Under the pieces are notes generated by a model, which was given only the letters and a program-made list of their open reading frames with translations, made no database searches and was not told the DNA's origin. A DNA stretch of 64,000 nucleotides from CAYVOV01 sp964453525 (GTDB taxonomy: Bacteria > Chloroflexota > Dehalococcoidia > Dehalococcoidales > UBA2162), in contig CAYVOV010000007.1 of assembly GCA_964453525.1 (NCBI GenBank), positions 1 to 64,000 of the forward strand. The letters are read 5' to 3'. The position numbers and the translations under genes are program-made. Of this stretch, positions 1 through 8,659 are shown one piece after another. Position 1 is the first letter of the stretch, and each line of letters begins with the position of its first letter.

Positions 1-78
1 GCGGGGTTTTTTTTTTTGTGGCTGGGGGGTCTGGGTTAAAAACCGCCACCGCTCTCCGCGAGCCTGGTTGTTCTCCCG
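1..78. other. window edge, no gene seen
   Basis: Non-coding stretch downstream of the homocysteine synthase gene. It holds an 11-base T run near position 7 and GC-rich bases around 42-70, but no convincing terminator hairpin was found on either strand. Confidence 0.4.
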
Positions 79-1296
79 CTATGAATGTGCTTTTATTGCT
101 GGGCGTTCCTCGATATTCTTGAATACTATTCCTGATTCGGAGCCCGGTAGCGGCGCCACCGGTTCGGTCAGCAGGAACTCACCCTTCTGAATCCATTCCT
201 TCAGGGTACCGGCGATTTCCGTTGCCCTGAAATAGCTGGATAGAGAGGTGGTGGGAACTTCTTTATCCCGGACTTTAATCTTCCCGGTTTTAAGCTGAGC
301 ATAGCTGACTTCGCCGAGGACATCCGGTTTTCTCTGAGGATATGACTCGGAGTAGTCCACTATCGGGGCAAAAATTTCAGCGTCCTTGACCGATACATAG
401 CGGACGATTTCCTCGGAAAGTACCGGTATCGGGACACCGATACCGACCGTTATTGTGGTACCGTAACCGACCATACTGGTGCCGCGGAGCCACTTCGGTT
501 TCATCTGCTTCAGGTCTCCGATTACTGAAAGCGTACCTGACGGCCGCTTCGGCACACCGTTCTCTCCACGCGGGACACCGGGATTATGCTGTGTCCCCTG
601 CCATGCAACGTATCCGACCCCTCCGCCGAGGAATATTTTTGTTCCTATACCGGTAACTTTGTAGAGCGGGTCGTTGAGAAGGGGTGAAAGCTGCCCGGCG
701 CTGCAATAGTTGGCATTCGCCAGGTTTGCCTTGAGTACCCCCATATAGGTGTATATAGTCTTATCAGAAAGGTTCACCGCCACATTGTAGTTCTGATAGC
801 CGTTCCGGATATTGAACAGTACCGCCTCGTTGATACTCTCCAGGTTTATCAGGGTTTCAAGGTTTTTCCGCGGATAGCAGTCCGTTCCGTAAGCGGTAGC
901 GGTAAGCTGTATATCCTTTCCTGCCACAAGTTCTTCGATAACGTGTCCGCCGCCGTAGCTGAACTCGCCGGGATGCGCCCGGTTTCTGGGGTCATCGTCG
1001 GGAAGGGCCGTTGCCCCCAGAAAGACATCTACAGCTGCCAGGCCGGCATAGACGGGTATATCGTTAAAGTACACCTTGCCACCGCCGAGTTTTATTCTCG
1101 GTGCGGCATGCCCTATATTGAAAAAAACACCGGAAGAACACATCGGGCCGAATGTCCCGGTAGTTACCACGTCAACTTCCTTAGCCGCCTTTTCCACACC
1201 TTTTTCAGCAACGATACCGATTATTTCCTCGGCGGTAACCACTACCGCCTCGCCTTTACTTATTTTTTCATTGATTTCAGCGATTGTTTTCGCCAT
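79..1296 (-). CDS. homocysteine biosynthesis protein (DUF39/HcyBio family)
   Basis: A 405-residue protein of the DUF39 family. In methanogens and some anaerobes, members make homocysteine from aspartate semialdehyde and a sulfide donor, replacing the MetB/MetY routes. Conserved Cys residues lie at 53 (in PMCSSG) and 140 (in GTDCYP), next to Gly-rich stretches such as FLGGGVGYVAWQG. The usual partner, a NIL-domain/ferredoxin protein, is not in the window unless it lies beyond position 1. It is on the same strand as the cysteine operon, 460 bases downstream of cysE, and is probably part of the same sulfur regulon, though a repeat element and hairpin separate them. The ATG is preceded by GGAGGGTAACA. 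The family call is firm; the exact sulfur donor is not visible. Confidence 0.88.
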   Translation of the reverse strand: MAKTIAEINEKISKGEAVVVTAEEIIGIVAEKGVEKAAKEVDVVTTGTFGPMCSSGVFFNIGHAAPRIKLGGGKVYFNDIPVYAGLAAVDVFLGATALPDDDPRNRAHPGEFSYGGGHVIEELVAGKDIQLTATAYGTDCYPRKNLETLINLESINEAVLFNIRNGYQNYNVAVNLSDKTIYTYMGVLKANLANANYCSAGQLSPLLNDPLYKVTGIGTKIFLGGGVGYVAWQGTQHNPGVPRGENGVPKRPSGTLSVIGDLKQMKPKWLRGTSMVGYGTTITVGIGVPIPVLSEEIVRYVSVKDAEIFAPIVDYSESYPQRKPDVLGEVSYAQLKTGKIKVRDKEVPTTSLSSYFRATEIAGTLKEWIQKGEFLLTEPVAPLPGSESGIVFKNIEERPAIKAHS

Positions 1297-1483
1297 GTGT
1301 TACCCTCCAAAACTTCATTTTAGTTCTTCAACAGAGTTAGCCCTTCCGGGCAACACATTCGCCATAGGCTTTCGCCCAAATTCATTATTCGAATCCACTT
1401 GTAATCTTTAAACATTTCCATTATTCTTAATCCTTATGCGTAACCGGGGCTAATCTACAAACTTGAGCGATTTCAGCTATATA

Positions 1484-1686
1484 CGGTTCCGTTCGGTTGA
1501 TGCGATTTACACACCAGTCAGATTGCAGAGGCACGGACTAATAGTATCAGGCTTTTGATTTCCGCCCTGTTCAGGTGCGTTATCAGCCAGCATACCTCTT
1601 GCCTTATTCATGCTGTATTCGGCAATACCCCCAATCTGCTTTCGCTTCGCATACCTGATATGTACCTGCTACAACCGAACAGAACC
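1484..1686. repeat. MITE-like element with terminal inverted repeats
   Basis: About 200 non-coding bases bounded by imperfect inverted repeats: 1484-1502 and 1668-1686 match at 16 of 19 positions by eye (core GTTCGGTTG). The right end read on the minus strand resembles the left end of the element at 31448 (shared GGTTCTGTTCGGTT, then TAGC), which suggests one family of ends. No ORF lies inside. It sits between cysE and the homocysteine gene and may interrupt co-transcription. Confidence 0.45.
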
Positions 1687-1696
1687 TCCAGCGTCA

Positions 1697-1732
1697 CCTT
1701 CCGGAGCCAGTGTTAACAGTGGCTCCGGAAGG
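1697..1732. terminator. strong hairpin downstream of cysE
   Basis: A perfect 13-bp stem (CCTTCCGGAGCCA with its complement at 1720-1732) closes a 10-base loop. It lies 28 bases past the cysE stop. It lacks a T run on the minus strand, so it may protect or pause the transcript rather than be a full intrinsic terminator. Confidence 0.5.
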
Positions 1733-1760
1733 GAAACACGCGGCAATTTATTACCGCTTC

Positions 1761-2477
1761 TTATATGCCACCGCCATTATTGAACTCCCGCACCAGGCTT
1801 CTTCTCCTGATATCAAAGTCATCGTCAGGAACGGTAACTCCGCTCAGGTCCTCTATTTTCTTCAGGCGGTCAGCCAGTTTTATCTGCTGTCTCAGCACCA
1901 GCCTTATCGCTTCTGCCACCGGGTCAGGCAACCTCCCGTGCTCCAGTTCGGTAATCGGTTCGTGGCCGTCCTCGACAACCTTTCCCGGGATTCCCACTAC
2001 CGTGGAGTCAGGCGGTACCGACTTCACAACCACCGAGCCGGCGCCAATCCTGGCACCGTTACCAACCGTGATGGCACCCAGGATAACTGCCCCGGTGCCG
2101 ATTACCACATTGTTGCCGATAGTAGGATGGCGCTTTTCCTTCTTTAAAGAGGTCCCGCCAAGAACCACTCCCTGGTACATCAGGACGTCATCACCCACTT
2201 CTGCCGTTTCTCCAATGACCACTCCGGAGCCATGGTCAATAAAGACACGCTTTCCCATTTTCGCCCCGGGATGTATTTCGATAGCCGTCGAGAACCGGCC
2301 GATGTGAGAAATAAGACGGGCAAAAAATTTGAGGCGGCGCCGCCAGAAGAAGGAGGCTATCCGGTGAAACCAGAGGGCATGAAGTCCCGGGTAGCAGAAG
2401 AGTACTTCGACAACGCTCCTCGCCGCCGGGTCCTTGGCAAAAACCGTTCTAATGTCATCTCTAAGTGTCTTAAACAA
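1761..2477 (-). CDS. cysE: serine O-acetyltransferase
   Basis: A 238-residue acetyltransferase that converts serine and acetyl-CoA to O-acetylserine, the substrate of the CysK encoded upstream in the operon. The C-terminal part is a left-handed beta-helix of hexapeptide repeats (about residues 65-180). It carries the catalytic Asp-His pair at 81-82 (DHGSGVVIGETAEVG) and the KRHPTIG segment typical of CysE. The N-terminal helical domain is shorter than in E. coli CysE, as in the common short bacterial form. The start is TTG at 2477, chosen because AAGGAGATAG lies upstream in a good position. Its neighbours on the same strand are the CBS protein and cysK, so the product probably acts in one cysteine-forming unit. 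Confidence 0.93.
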   Translation of the reverse strand: MFKTLRDDIRTVFAKDPAARSVVEVLFCYPGLHALWFHRIASFFWRRRLKFFARLISHIGRFSTAIEIHPGAKMGKRVFIDHGSGVVIGETAEVGDDVLMYQGVVLGGTSLKKEKRHPTIGNNVVIGTGAVILGAITVGNGARIGAGSVVVKSVPPDSTVVGIPGKVVEDGHEPITELEHGRLPDPVAEAIRLVLRQQIKLADRLKKIEDLSGVTVPDDDFDIRRRSLVREFNNGGGI

Positions 2478-2503
2478 AACACTATCTCCTTCAACACTGC
2501 AGT

Positions 2504-2959
2504 CTAACTGATAGGCATTCCAGAGATATACTCGTTAAGGAAACGTACCGTTTCCTCAGAGTCCTCAAGCTGGATATCAACTATGTCACGCATCGATATG
2601 ATGCCGATAACCTGGTAACCATCGAGGACCGGGACATGCCTGATACCCTTCTCCAGCAGAGTACAGGTAATATCATGTATGTCTTCCTCGGGTGTGCAGA
2701 TGATGACATCTTTCGTCATCACGTCTTTAACCCTGATATTACCGATATTCCGGCTGTGTTGAGCGCAGGTCTTCAATAAATCACGCTCGGAAACAATCCC
2801 CTGAAGTATTCCTTTTGAATCGCAAACGGGGAGTGCCCCGATATTATGTGAGACAAGTTCCTGAATTGCCTCCAGGACAGTCTTACCGGGCCCGATGGTG
2901 ATGACCGGGCTTTCCGTCATGTTTACGCAGTCTTTTACCTTTATTTTTGTGTTCGCCAT
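2504..2959 (-). CDS. CBS-domain pair protein
   Basis: A 151-residue protein made almost only of two CBS domains (about residues 10-75 and 80-140), with typical motifs such as GALPVCDSKGILQGIVSERDL and GIRHVPVLDGYQVIGIISMRDI. CBS pairs bind adenosyl ligands (AMP, ATP, SAM) and act as sensors. No catalytic domain is attached. Its position between cysK and cysE, 12 bases after cysK, makes a regulatory role on cysteine synthesis plausible, for instance sensing SAM or AMP; that is inference from context. The start is ATG, with GAGGAGGTGAAGCA immediately upstream. Confidence 0.85.
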   Translation of the reverse strand: MANTKIKVKDCVNMTESPVITIGPGKTVLEAIQELVSHNIGALPVCDSKGILQGIVSERDLLKTCAQHSRNIGNIRVKDVMTKDVIICTPEEDIHDITCTLLEKGIRHVPVLDGYQVIGIISMRDIVDIQLEDSEETVRFLNEYISGMPIS

Positions 2960-2971
2960 TGCTTCACCTCC

Positions 2972-3985
2972 TCATATACTCGAGTTTGTCTGGTAGAGTT
3001 CCTGAAAAAGCCAGGTTGACAGGTAGCGTTCTCCGGTATCCGGAAGTACCACTACAATCAGCTTTCCTTTATTCTCCGGTCTTCCGGCTACCTCCAGTGC
3101 CGCCCATGCCGCCGCACCCGAAGATATCCCGGCCAGTATTCCTTCCTCCCTGGCTAACCTTCTGGCGGTTACTCCGGCATCGTCATTGCTGACCTGAACT
3201 ATTTCATCCACCAGGTCTCTTCTGAGAATATCCGGAACAAATCCGGCACCAATACCCTGTATCTTGTGAGGTCCCGGTTCACCTCCGGAAAGCACCGAAG
3301 AATGGACCGGTTCAACAGCTATAGCCTTAATCTGAGGCTTTTTCTTCTTCAATGCCTCGGCCACTCCGGTAATGGTCCCTCCGGTTCCAACCCCGGCAAC
3401 TAAAATATCAACCCTACCTTCGGTATCTCTCCATATCTCCTCGGCTGTTGTTAGAACATGAATTTCAGGATTTGCCGGATTCTTAAACTGCTGGGGCATA
3501 AAGTAGTTGGAGTTTTCCGCCACCAGTTGTTCGGCTTTCCTGATAGCTCCCGGCATCCCTTCTGAGCCGGGGGTCAGTACCAGTTCCGCCCCGAATACGG
3601 ACAGTAGCTGCCGCCGTTCCACAGACATAGTATCGGGCATGGTGAGAATTAGCTTGTAGCCCCTGGCAGCGCAGACAAAAGCCAGAGCAATCCCGGTATT
3701 ACCGCTGGTAGGTTCGATAATTACCGAGTCCTTATTGATAAGTCCTCTCTCCTCGGCATCAACAATCATTGCCACTCCGATTCTATCCTTAACACTGCCC
3801 AGAGGATTGAAAGATTCCAGCTTGGCTACGACCTCCGCTTCCACAGCTTCGGTTATCCTGTTCAGCCTTACCAGCGGCGTGTTTCCTATCAGCTCCGTTG
3901 AATCGGCAGCTATCCCCCTGGTCAACCTAGGAATCTTTACCGTCCTGAATTCCAGTGTCTCTACTTCTTTAATTGACTCCGCCAT
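2972..3985 (-). CDS. cysK: cysteine synthase (O-acetylserine sulfhydrylase)
   Basis: A 337-residue fold-type II PLP enzyme that makes cysteine from O-acetylserine and sulfide. The PLP lysine is Lys66 in NPLGSVKDR, the substrate loop is PTSGNTG at 92-98, and the phosphate-binding loop is GVGTGGTITGV. The first 25 or so residues are an extension ahead of the usual CysK start. The gene begins two bases after the stop of the upstream desulfurase gene, with a GGGGGGTGA ribosome site inside that gene's last codons. This gives tight translational coupling. With cysE downstream, both halves of the cysteine pathway are in one operon. Cystathionine beta-synthase-type activity cannot be excluded from sequence alone. 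Confidence 0.93.
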   Translation of the reverse strand: MAESIKEVETLEFRTVKIPRLTRGIAADSTELIGNTPLVRLNRITEAVEAEVVAKLESFNPLGSVKDRIGVAMIVDAEERGLINKDSVIIEPTSGNTGIALAFVCAARGYKLILTMPDTMSVERRQLLSVFGAELVLTPGSEGMPGAIRKAEQLVAENSNYFMPQQFKNPANPEIHVLTTAEEIWRDTEGRVDILVAGVGTGGTITGVAEALKKKKPQIKAIAVEPVHSSVLSGGEPGPHKIQGIGAGFVPDILRRDLVDEIVQVSNDDAGVTARRLAREEGILAGISSGAAAWAALEVAGRPENKGKLIVVVLPDTGERYLSTWLFQELYQTNSSI

Positions 3986-3987
3986 TA

Positions 3988-5181
3988 TTAGTCACCCCCC
4001 GTAATTACAGTGCCTTTCACCACCACGTTTTTATGCGGCTCCTGCCCGCCAATCCTCTCTATAGCCTCAATTGTATAGTCGATTTCATCCACTGTATTGA
4101 AATAACCGGGACTGAGACGTATCGTACCTTTAGGAAAAGTACCCAGTGTCCGGTGAGCCAGAGGAGCACAGTGAAGACCGGGCCTTACCTTGATATCGAA
4201 TGCCTGGTCAAGTATAGCTCCCGCTTCGCCCGGTTCAATACCATCGATTGTGACAGAAACAATCGGCGCCTGCCTTGCTTTATCCTCTGCCCCGTAAACA
4301 GTAACGCCCGGAATCTTCGATAATCCGTCGATGAGGCAGGCAGTCAGGGATTGCTCATACTCCAGGATTGTTTCAATGCCTTCCTGAAAAATAAACTTCA
4401 GTCCGGCACCCAGTCCAGCGATGCCGACGGTATTGAGTGTTCCGCTTTCATACCTGTTGGGCAGGTCCTCCGGTTGTTCTTCTCGCTCCGACTGCGAGCC
4501 GGTGCCGCCTTCACGCAGAGTATCGAGACTGACACGCTCCCCAATGTACAGCACACCGGTGCCGGGCGGGCCAAAGGAACCTTTGTGCCCGGAAAAAGCC
4601 AGAAGGTCAATATTATTCTCCTGGACGTCCAGAGGGTACCTGCCGGCCGTCTGGGCAGCGTCCACCATGAATACCAGGTTGTGGCGCCGGGCGATTAGAC
4701 CGTACTCCTCAACAGGCTGAATAACACCGCTAACATTGGAGGCATGAGTCATCTCAATCAACCGGGTCTCTCCGGTTATTGATTTTTCGATATCAGCCGG
4801 GGAGACAAATCCGTCCATCGTACTTGGAGCAAGCCTGGTCACACTGACTCCCTGCCTTCCCAGCCTTGTTAACGGACGGACAACGGAGTTGTGTTCAAGA
4901 GTGCTGGTGATGACATGGTCTCCCGGCTTGAGCAGACCCTTCAATCCCAGATTCAAAGAATCGGTACAGTTCAGAGTAAATATGACCCTGTCTTTATGCG
5001 GAGCATTAATCAGGCGTGCCAGAAGCAGCCGCGTATCGTCAACCGCTCTTTCGGCAGCCGCGGCAAGGCTGTGCCCGCCGCGGCCCGGGTTGCCTCCGCT
5101 GTTTCTCAGAAACTCGTCCAGGGTCCGGTAGACACTTTCCGGTTTCGGCCAGGATGTTGCTGCATTATCCAGATAAATCAT
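3988..5181 (-). CDS. class V aminotransferase, cysteine desulfurase-like
   Basis: A 397-residue PLP protein of the cysteine desulfurase family (SufS/Csd side, the subgroup beginning IYLDNAATSWPKP). The PLP lysine is Lys200 in FSGHKGSFGPPG, the cofactor Asp is in MVDAAQTAG, and a candidate persulfide Cys is Cys338 in RPGLHCAPLAHRTLG. Such enzymes release sulfur from cysteine as an enzyme persulfide for Fe-S cluster or thio-cofactor synthesis. It lies between the ThiF-like gene and cysK, so its product may pass sulfur to a ThiF-activated carrier or tune the cysteine pool. It is distinct from the NifS domain fused to the oxidoreductase at 13.5 kb. Confidence 0.87.
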   Translation of the reverse strand: MIYLDNAATSWPKPESVYRTLDEFLRNSGGNPGRGGHSLAAAAERAVDDTRLLLARLINAPHKDRVIFTLNCTDSLNLGLKGLLKPGDHVITSTLEHNSVVRPLTRLGRQGVSVTRLAPSTMDGFVSPADIEKSITGETRLIEMTHASNVSGVIQPVEEYGLIARRHNLVFMVDAAQTAGRYPLDVQENNIDLLAFSGHKGSFGPPGTGVLYIGERVSLDTLREGGTGSQSEREEQPEDLPNRYESGTLNTVGIAGLGAGLKFIFQEGIETILEYEQSLTACLIDGLSKIPGVTVYGAEDKARQAPIVSVTIDGIEPGEAGAILDQAFDIKVRPGLHCAPLAHRTLGTFPKGTIRLSPGYFNTVDEIDYTIEAIERIGGQEPHKNVVVKGTVITGGD

Positions 5182-5190
5182 CTTTCATTC

Positions 5191-6201
5191 CTAGGTACCG
5201 ACATATTTGGCGTATAATCCCCTCGCCAGTGCTTCATCATCAGTGTTTTTCACAATAGCCCGTCCGTCAGGAAAGACCACCATCTCAGTTCCGTTAACCT
5301 GAAATCGAAGCATGTAATCGTTGTAGCTCACTTCCCCGAGAGGTCCAAGGCGAGACGCCAGCCTTTCCAGAGACACTTCACCGGCTTCGGGATTCAAGAC
5401 CTGTACCGCATTTTGTCCGCACAGAGAAGTTGTCCTGGTCCCGAACCTGGCTTCCAGAAATTCATACTCTCCGCTACAGGCCGGGCAGCTGGAACGATTG
5501 TCAATCTTTATCCTGCTGTAATCACCCCTCCAGACATCAATAGTAACCAGGTCGCGGCTGACTTCTCTGGCTCCGACGAGTATCTTCAACGCCTCGGAAG
5601 TCTGCAATGAGCCGATGACAAACGGCGCCGGGCTGATTACCCCGGCCGTATCGCAGGTAAGGGCTATACCCTGACTGGCAGGGGCGGCATGCAGGCATCT
5701 GAAGCAGGGTGTCTTACCCGGGATTATATTCATCGTCATTCCATAAGAAGAAATAGCCCCACCATATATCCAGGGAATGCCAAGTTTCAATGAAACATCA
5801 TTAATAAGAAAGCGTGTTTCAAGATTATCCAATCCATCCAGTATCAAATCCGCCCCGGCCACAAGTCTCTCGATATTGGCATAGTTAACATCTGCTACCA
5901 TTCCCTCCACCTCAATCGAGGAATTAACCTTCCTGAGGTGCCGTTCAGCGGCAATCGCCTTCGGGAGCCCGGATTCGATGTCGTCTTCAGTGAAAATAAC
6001 CTGTCTTTGCAGGTTATGGTATTCAATGAAGTCCCTGTCTACAATCCTGATTTTCCCCACTCCGGCGCGCACCAGAGAGGTCGCAACGACAGTACCAAGG
6101 GCGCCACAGCCAATTATGACTGCGCTTCTATTGCCCAGTTTCTTTTGCCCTTCTTCGCCTATGCCGGGGAAGATTATCTGTCTCGAATATCTGTCAATCA
6201 T
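5191..6201 (-). CDS. ThiF/MoeB/HesA-family E1-like adenylyltransferase
   Basis: A 336-residue protein of the E1-like family that adenylates the C-terminal glycine of ubiquitin-like sulfur carriers (ThiS, MoaD, CysO-type). It shows RYSRQIIFPGIGEEGQ at the start, the nucleotide loop IIGCGALGT (about residues 30-38), and two zinc-binding CxxC pairs, CFRC and CPAC. The C-terminal 90 residues differ from plain ThiF and contain a ThiS-like segment (VSYNDYMLRFQVNGTEMVVFPDGRA), which may be a small beta-grasp or NIL-like tail; this is uncertain. It is upstream of a desulfurase and cysK, which suggests a protein-thiocarboxylate sulfur route. The start ATG has AAAAGGAG about 15 bases upstream and GAGGCG closer. 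Confidence 0.82.
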   Translation of the reverse strand: MIDRYSRQIIFPGIGEEGQKKLGNRSAVIIGCGALGTVVATSLVRAGVGKIRIVDRDFIEYHNLQRQVIFTEDDIESGLPKAIAAERHLRKVNSSIEVEGMVADVNYANIERLVAGADLILDGLDNLETRFLINDVSLKLGIPWIYGGAISSYGMTMNIIPGKTPCFRCLHAAPASQGIALTCDTAGVISPAPFVIGSLQTSEALKILVGAREVSRDLVTIDVWRGDYSRIKIDNRSSCPACSGEYEFLEARFGTRTTSLCGQNAVQVLNPEAGEVSLERLASRLGPLGEVSYNDYMLRFQVNGTEMVVFPDGRAIVKNTDDEALARGLYAKYVGT

Positions 6202-6240
6202 CGCCTCGCTAATGCTCCTTTTATGTGCTACAGCGTATTA

Positions 6241-6260
6241 GATTAGTAGCTAATCCTATA
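6241..6260 (-). promoter_or_regulatory. candidate Rrf2 operator before the thiF-like gene
   Basis: A perfect palindrome, GATTAG-TAG-CTAATC (6241-6255), overlaps the end of rrf2 and lies in the 54-base gap before the thiF-like gene. On the minus strand it forms part of TATAGGATTAG, the same 11-mer found in the rrf2 promoter. Operator function is inferred from that shared motif. Confidence 0.5.
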
Positions 6261-6699
6261 TGTAGTACATTTCCTCTCTTAATTCCTGTTTCTCCTTTTG
6301 CCTCTCCACCAGGTCCTGCAGTGTTGTAGACTCCAGTACTCCGCTCATCGCCGTTTTCATTTCGCTCCAGACATCCCGGGTAACACAGGACGCTGAACGG
6401 TCGCAGACGTCCGGGTTATCAACACACTCTACCGGAGCGACTGAACCCTCGAGCACCTGGATAATATCACTCAATTTTATCTCTGAAGGGTCTTTTACCA
6501 GGGAAATTCCTCCTCTGGGTCCCTTCGTGCTTCTAATAATCCCCCCGGCTACCAGCGGGCTGACAAGTTGCTCCAGGTAGGACAACGAAATCTCCTGCCG
6601 GCAGGCGATATCCTTAAGAGATATCGGGTCATCGCCCTTATGGAGAGCAAGTTCCAGAAGAGCCCTTGTTCCGTAACGTCCTTTAGTAGAAAGCTTCAT
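6256..6699 (-). CDS. Rrf2-family transcriptional regulator (IscR/CymR type)
   Basis: A 147-residue winged-helix regulator beginning MKLSTKGRYGTRALLELA, the standard Rrf2 start. Three cysteines at 92, 99 and 105 (C-x6-C-x5-C) fall almost where IscR keeps its 2Fe-2S ligands, so it may sense cluster status; CymR-type cysteine sensors lack them. It is the first gene of the sulfur operon, and its own promoter contains a palindrome, so autoregulation and control of the following cysteine genes are likely. The family call rests on sequence, the Fe-S ligation on the three cysteines, and the target set on position. Confidence 0.9.
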   Translation of the reverse strand: MKLSTKGRYGTRALLELALHKGDDPISLKDIACRQEISLSYLEQLVSPLVAGGIIRSTKGPRGGISLVKDPSEIKLSDIIQVLEGSVAPVECVDNPDVCDRSASCVTRDVWSEMKTAMSGVLESTTLQDLVERQKEKQELREEMYYI

Positions 6700-6726
6700 T
6701 CAACACTCCATACAAGAGATTGCTAA

Positions 6727-6754
6727 AACATACTAATCCTATAGTTTTAGTCAA
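6727..6754 (-). promoter_or_regulatory. rrf2 promoter with embedded operator
   Basis: On the minus strand, TTGACT (6754-6749) and TATGTT (6732-6727) are separated by 16 bases. The spacer carries the palindrome ACTAA-N10-TTAGT (6732-6751 on the plus strand). An operator placed between the -35 and -10 boxes fits repression by Rrf2. The motif TATAGGATTAG recurs at 6250-6260. Confidence 0.6.
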
Positions 6755-6869
6755 CTTTACCATTATATGCATCTTTTGTCAAGGACTATTATCGAAACAA
6801 TTTATGAAGAATCGCTGTTGTAACTGATACGAGCCTTTTGTATCTCAAAAATCCACCTTGAAATCCTGA

Positions 6870-7023
6870 TTGTTATTCTTTTGGGACTTATTAGCACGCT
6901 CAACATATGCGATAATACATCAGTACAATACCCAAATGGATGTCAATTGTTATTCTTTTGGGTATTATTACCACGCTCAACATATGCGATAATACATCAG
7001 TACAGCACCTAAATGGATATAAC
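6870..7023. repeat. two tandem 77-bp direct repeats upstream of pilB
   Basis: Two head-to-tail copies (6870-6946 and 6947-7023) begin TTGTTATTCTTTTGGG and share a nearly unchanged core around CAACATATGCGATAATAC. They fill the gap between divergent rrf2 and pilB. Each contains TATGCGATAATAC, which could serve as a -10 region for pilB or bind a regulator. The rest of 6755-6869 shows nothing recognisable. Confidence 0.85.
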
Positions 7024-7061
7024 TTTTGACTCAGAATGATTTTCCTCAGGACTGACAGGAG

Positions 7062-8594
7062 ATGGCAACGGAACAGACTCGTAGTCAATTAAGTAAGATA
7101 GTACCGCAGCCGGAAGCTATCGAATTAATACCAGAGACAATGGCCAGAAGATACATGGTTATGCCTCTGGATGTGAAAGGCAACACGTTACGCGTGGCTA
7201 TGCATGACGCCACCGATATATATACCATTGAAGCCCTGGAAGCTCACACTAAAAAACGCATAGAGATTTATATATCCTCAGCCGAGGAAATCCAGGAAGC
7301 CATTGATGGTAACTATCAGTCATATGAAGAAATTGAGAAAAACATCTCAAATATTCCACTTTCAATTAATACGGATGAACCTCAGATAGCACTCGATACC
7401 GTTTCCAATGCTCCGGTAGCCCGTGCTATTACGCTCGTGATTCAGGAAGCGGTAAAAGCACGGGCTTCTGACATTCATCTTCAACCTGAAATAGATAAGT
7501 TAAGAATCCGGTACCGTGTTGACGGGCTGCTGTACGATACCATAACCATGCCGGTAAATGCGGCAACGATGCTTATCTCCAGAATCAAAGTACTGGCAAA
7601 TATGAATATCGCCGACCACCACCATCCCCAGGACGGTCAGTTTTCCGTAGAAACAACCGGCAACCGGCAGATAGATATACGTGTTGGAACAATACCAACC
7701 GTATATGGTGAGATGGCAACACTTCGGCTACTCGATAAAGCAAAGGCAGTAATGACGCTACCGGAACTCGGCTTCCTTCCCGAAAGCCTCGGTCTGTATG
7801 AAAAAATGCTAAGGGTTCCCTATGGAATGATACTGATTAGCGGACCTACCGGCGCCGGTAAAAGCACCACCCTGTACGCTTCAGTGAATTCTCTGGACCT
7901 CAAAGGACGTAATATTATTACAATTGAAGACCCGGTTGAGTATCGCTTCGAGAGAATCAATCAAATTCAGGTAAATCCCAGAGCAGGGCTTACCTTCGCC
8001 GCCGGCCTGAGGTCAATATTACGGCTGGACCCTGACGTGATACTTGTCGGAGAGATAAGAGACGCTGAAACTGCACAAATCGCTGTTCAGGCAGCGCTCA
8101 CCGGCCACCTGGTGCTATCATCAATCCATGCTAATGATGCAGCGAGTATCGTTTTCCGCCTGCTTGACCTCGGCATCGAGCCGTTTCTGGTATCCACAGC
8201 GCTTATTGGAGTTGTAGCACAACGGATGGTACGACGTGTCTGTCTCGACTGTGCCAAGCCACATGAAGTAAGTCTGCTTGAAGAGATGACATACAGTATG
8301 GAAAACAGTGAAGATAAATACCCGTCTATAACAGGACGGCGTAAGTTCATGCAGGGTGAAGGCTGTAAGTCCTGTGGCAATACCGGTTATCGGGGAAGAG
8401 TGGGCATTTTCGAGATATTGAATATAAGCGACGATATTAAGACGTTGCTACTGGCTCAGGCAACCCCGTCACAGCTACGTGCCCAGGCCCTTAAAGACGG
8501 AATGATACCCTTAATAAAGGACGGTATGTTAAAGGTAAAATCTGGTATTACTACCCCTTCCGAAGTCTTACGTAATGCCTATACAGTAGACTGA
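7062..8594 (+). CDS. pilB: type IV pilus assembly ATPase PilB (GspE family)
   Basis: A 510-residue hexameric motor ATPase that powers pilus extension. An MshEN-like N-terminal domain (about residues 10-90, RRYMVMPLDVKGNTLRVAMHD) is of the kind that binds cyclic di-GMP in relatives. It is followed by the N2 domain and the RecA-like core with Walker A GPTGAGKST (about 262-270), Asp box LRLDPDVILVGEIRDAET, and His box LTGHLVLSSIHAND. Two CxxC pairs (CLDC about 393, CKSC about 434) form the zinc site usual for PilB/GspE. It heads a five-gene plus-strand run with pilC, pilO-like, pilMN and pilT. No pilin genes are in the window. Confidence 0.94.
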   Translation: MATEQTRSQLSKIVPQPEAIELIPETMARRYMVMPLDVKGNTLRVAMHDATDIYTIEALEAHTKKRIEIYISSAEEIQEAIDGNYQSYEEIEKNISNIPLSINTDEPQIALDTVSNAPVARAITLVIQEAVKARASDIHLQPEIDKLRIRYRVDGLLYDTITMPVNAATMLISRIKVLANMNIADHHHPQDGQFSVETTGNRQIDIRVGTIPTVYGEMATLRLLDKAKAVMTLPELGFLPESLGLYEKMLRVPYGMILISGPTGAGKSTTLYASVNSLDLKGRNIITIEDPVEYRFERINQIQVNPRAGLTFAAGLRSILRLDPDVILVGEIRDAETAQIAVQAALTGHLVLSSIHANDAASIVFRLLDLGIEPFLVSTALIGVVAQRMVRRVCLDCAKPHEVSLLEEMTYSMENSEDKYPSITGRRKFMQGEGCKSCGNTGYRGRVGIFEILNISDDIKTLLLAQATPSQLRAQALKDGMIPLIKDGMLKVKSGITTPSEVLRNAYTVD

Positions 8595-8659
8595 TTCCTA
8601 CTTACCTGCAAGCGAAGAAAGAATTACATTTTAATAAATAGTTCAGGTGTACGGATTAA

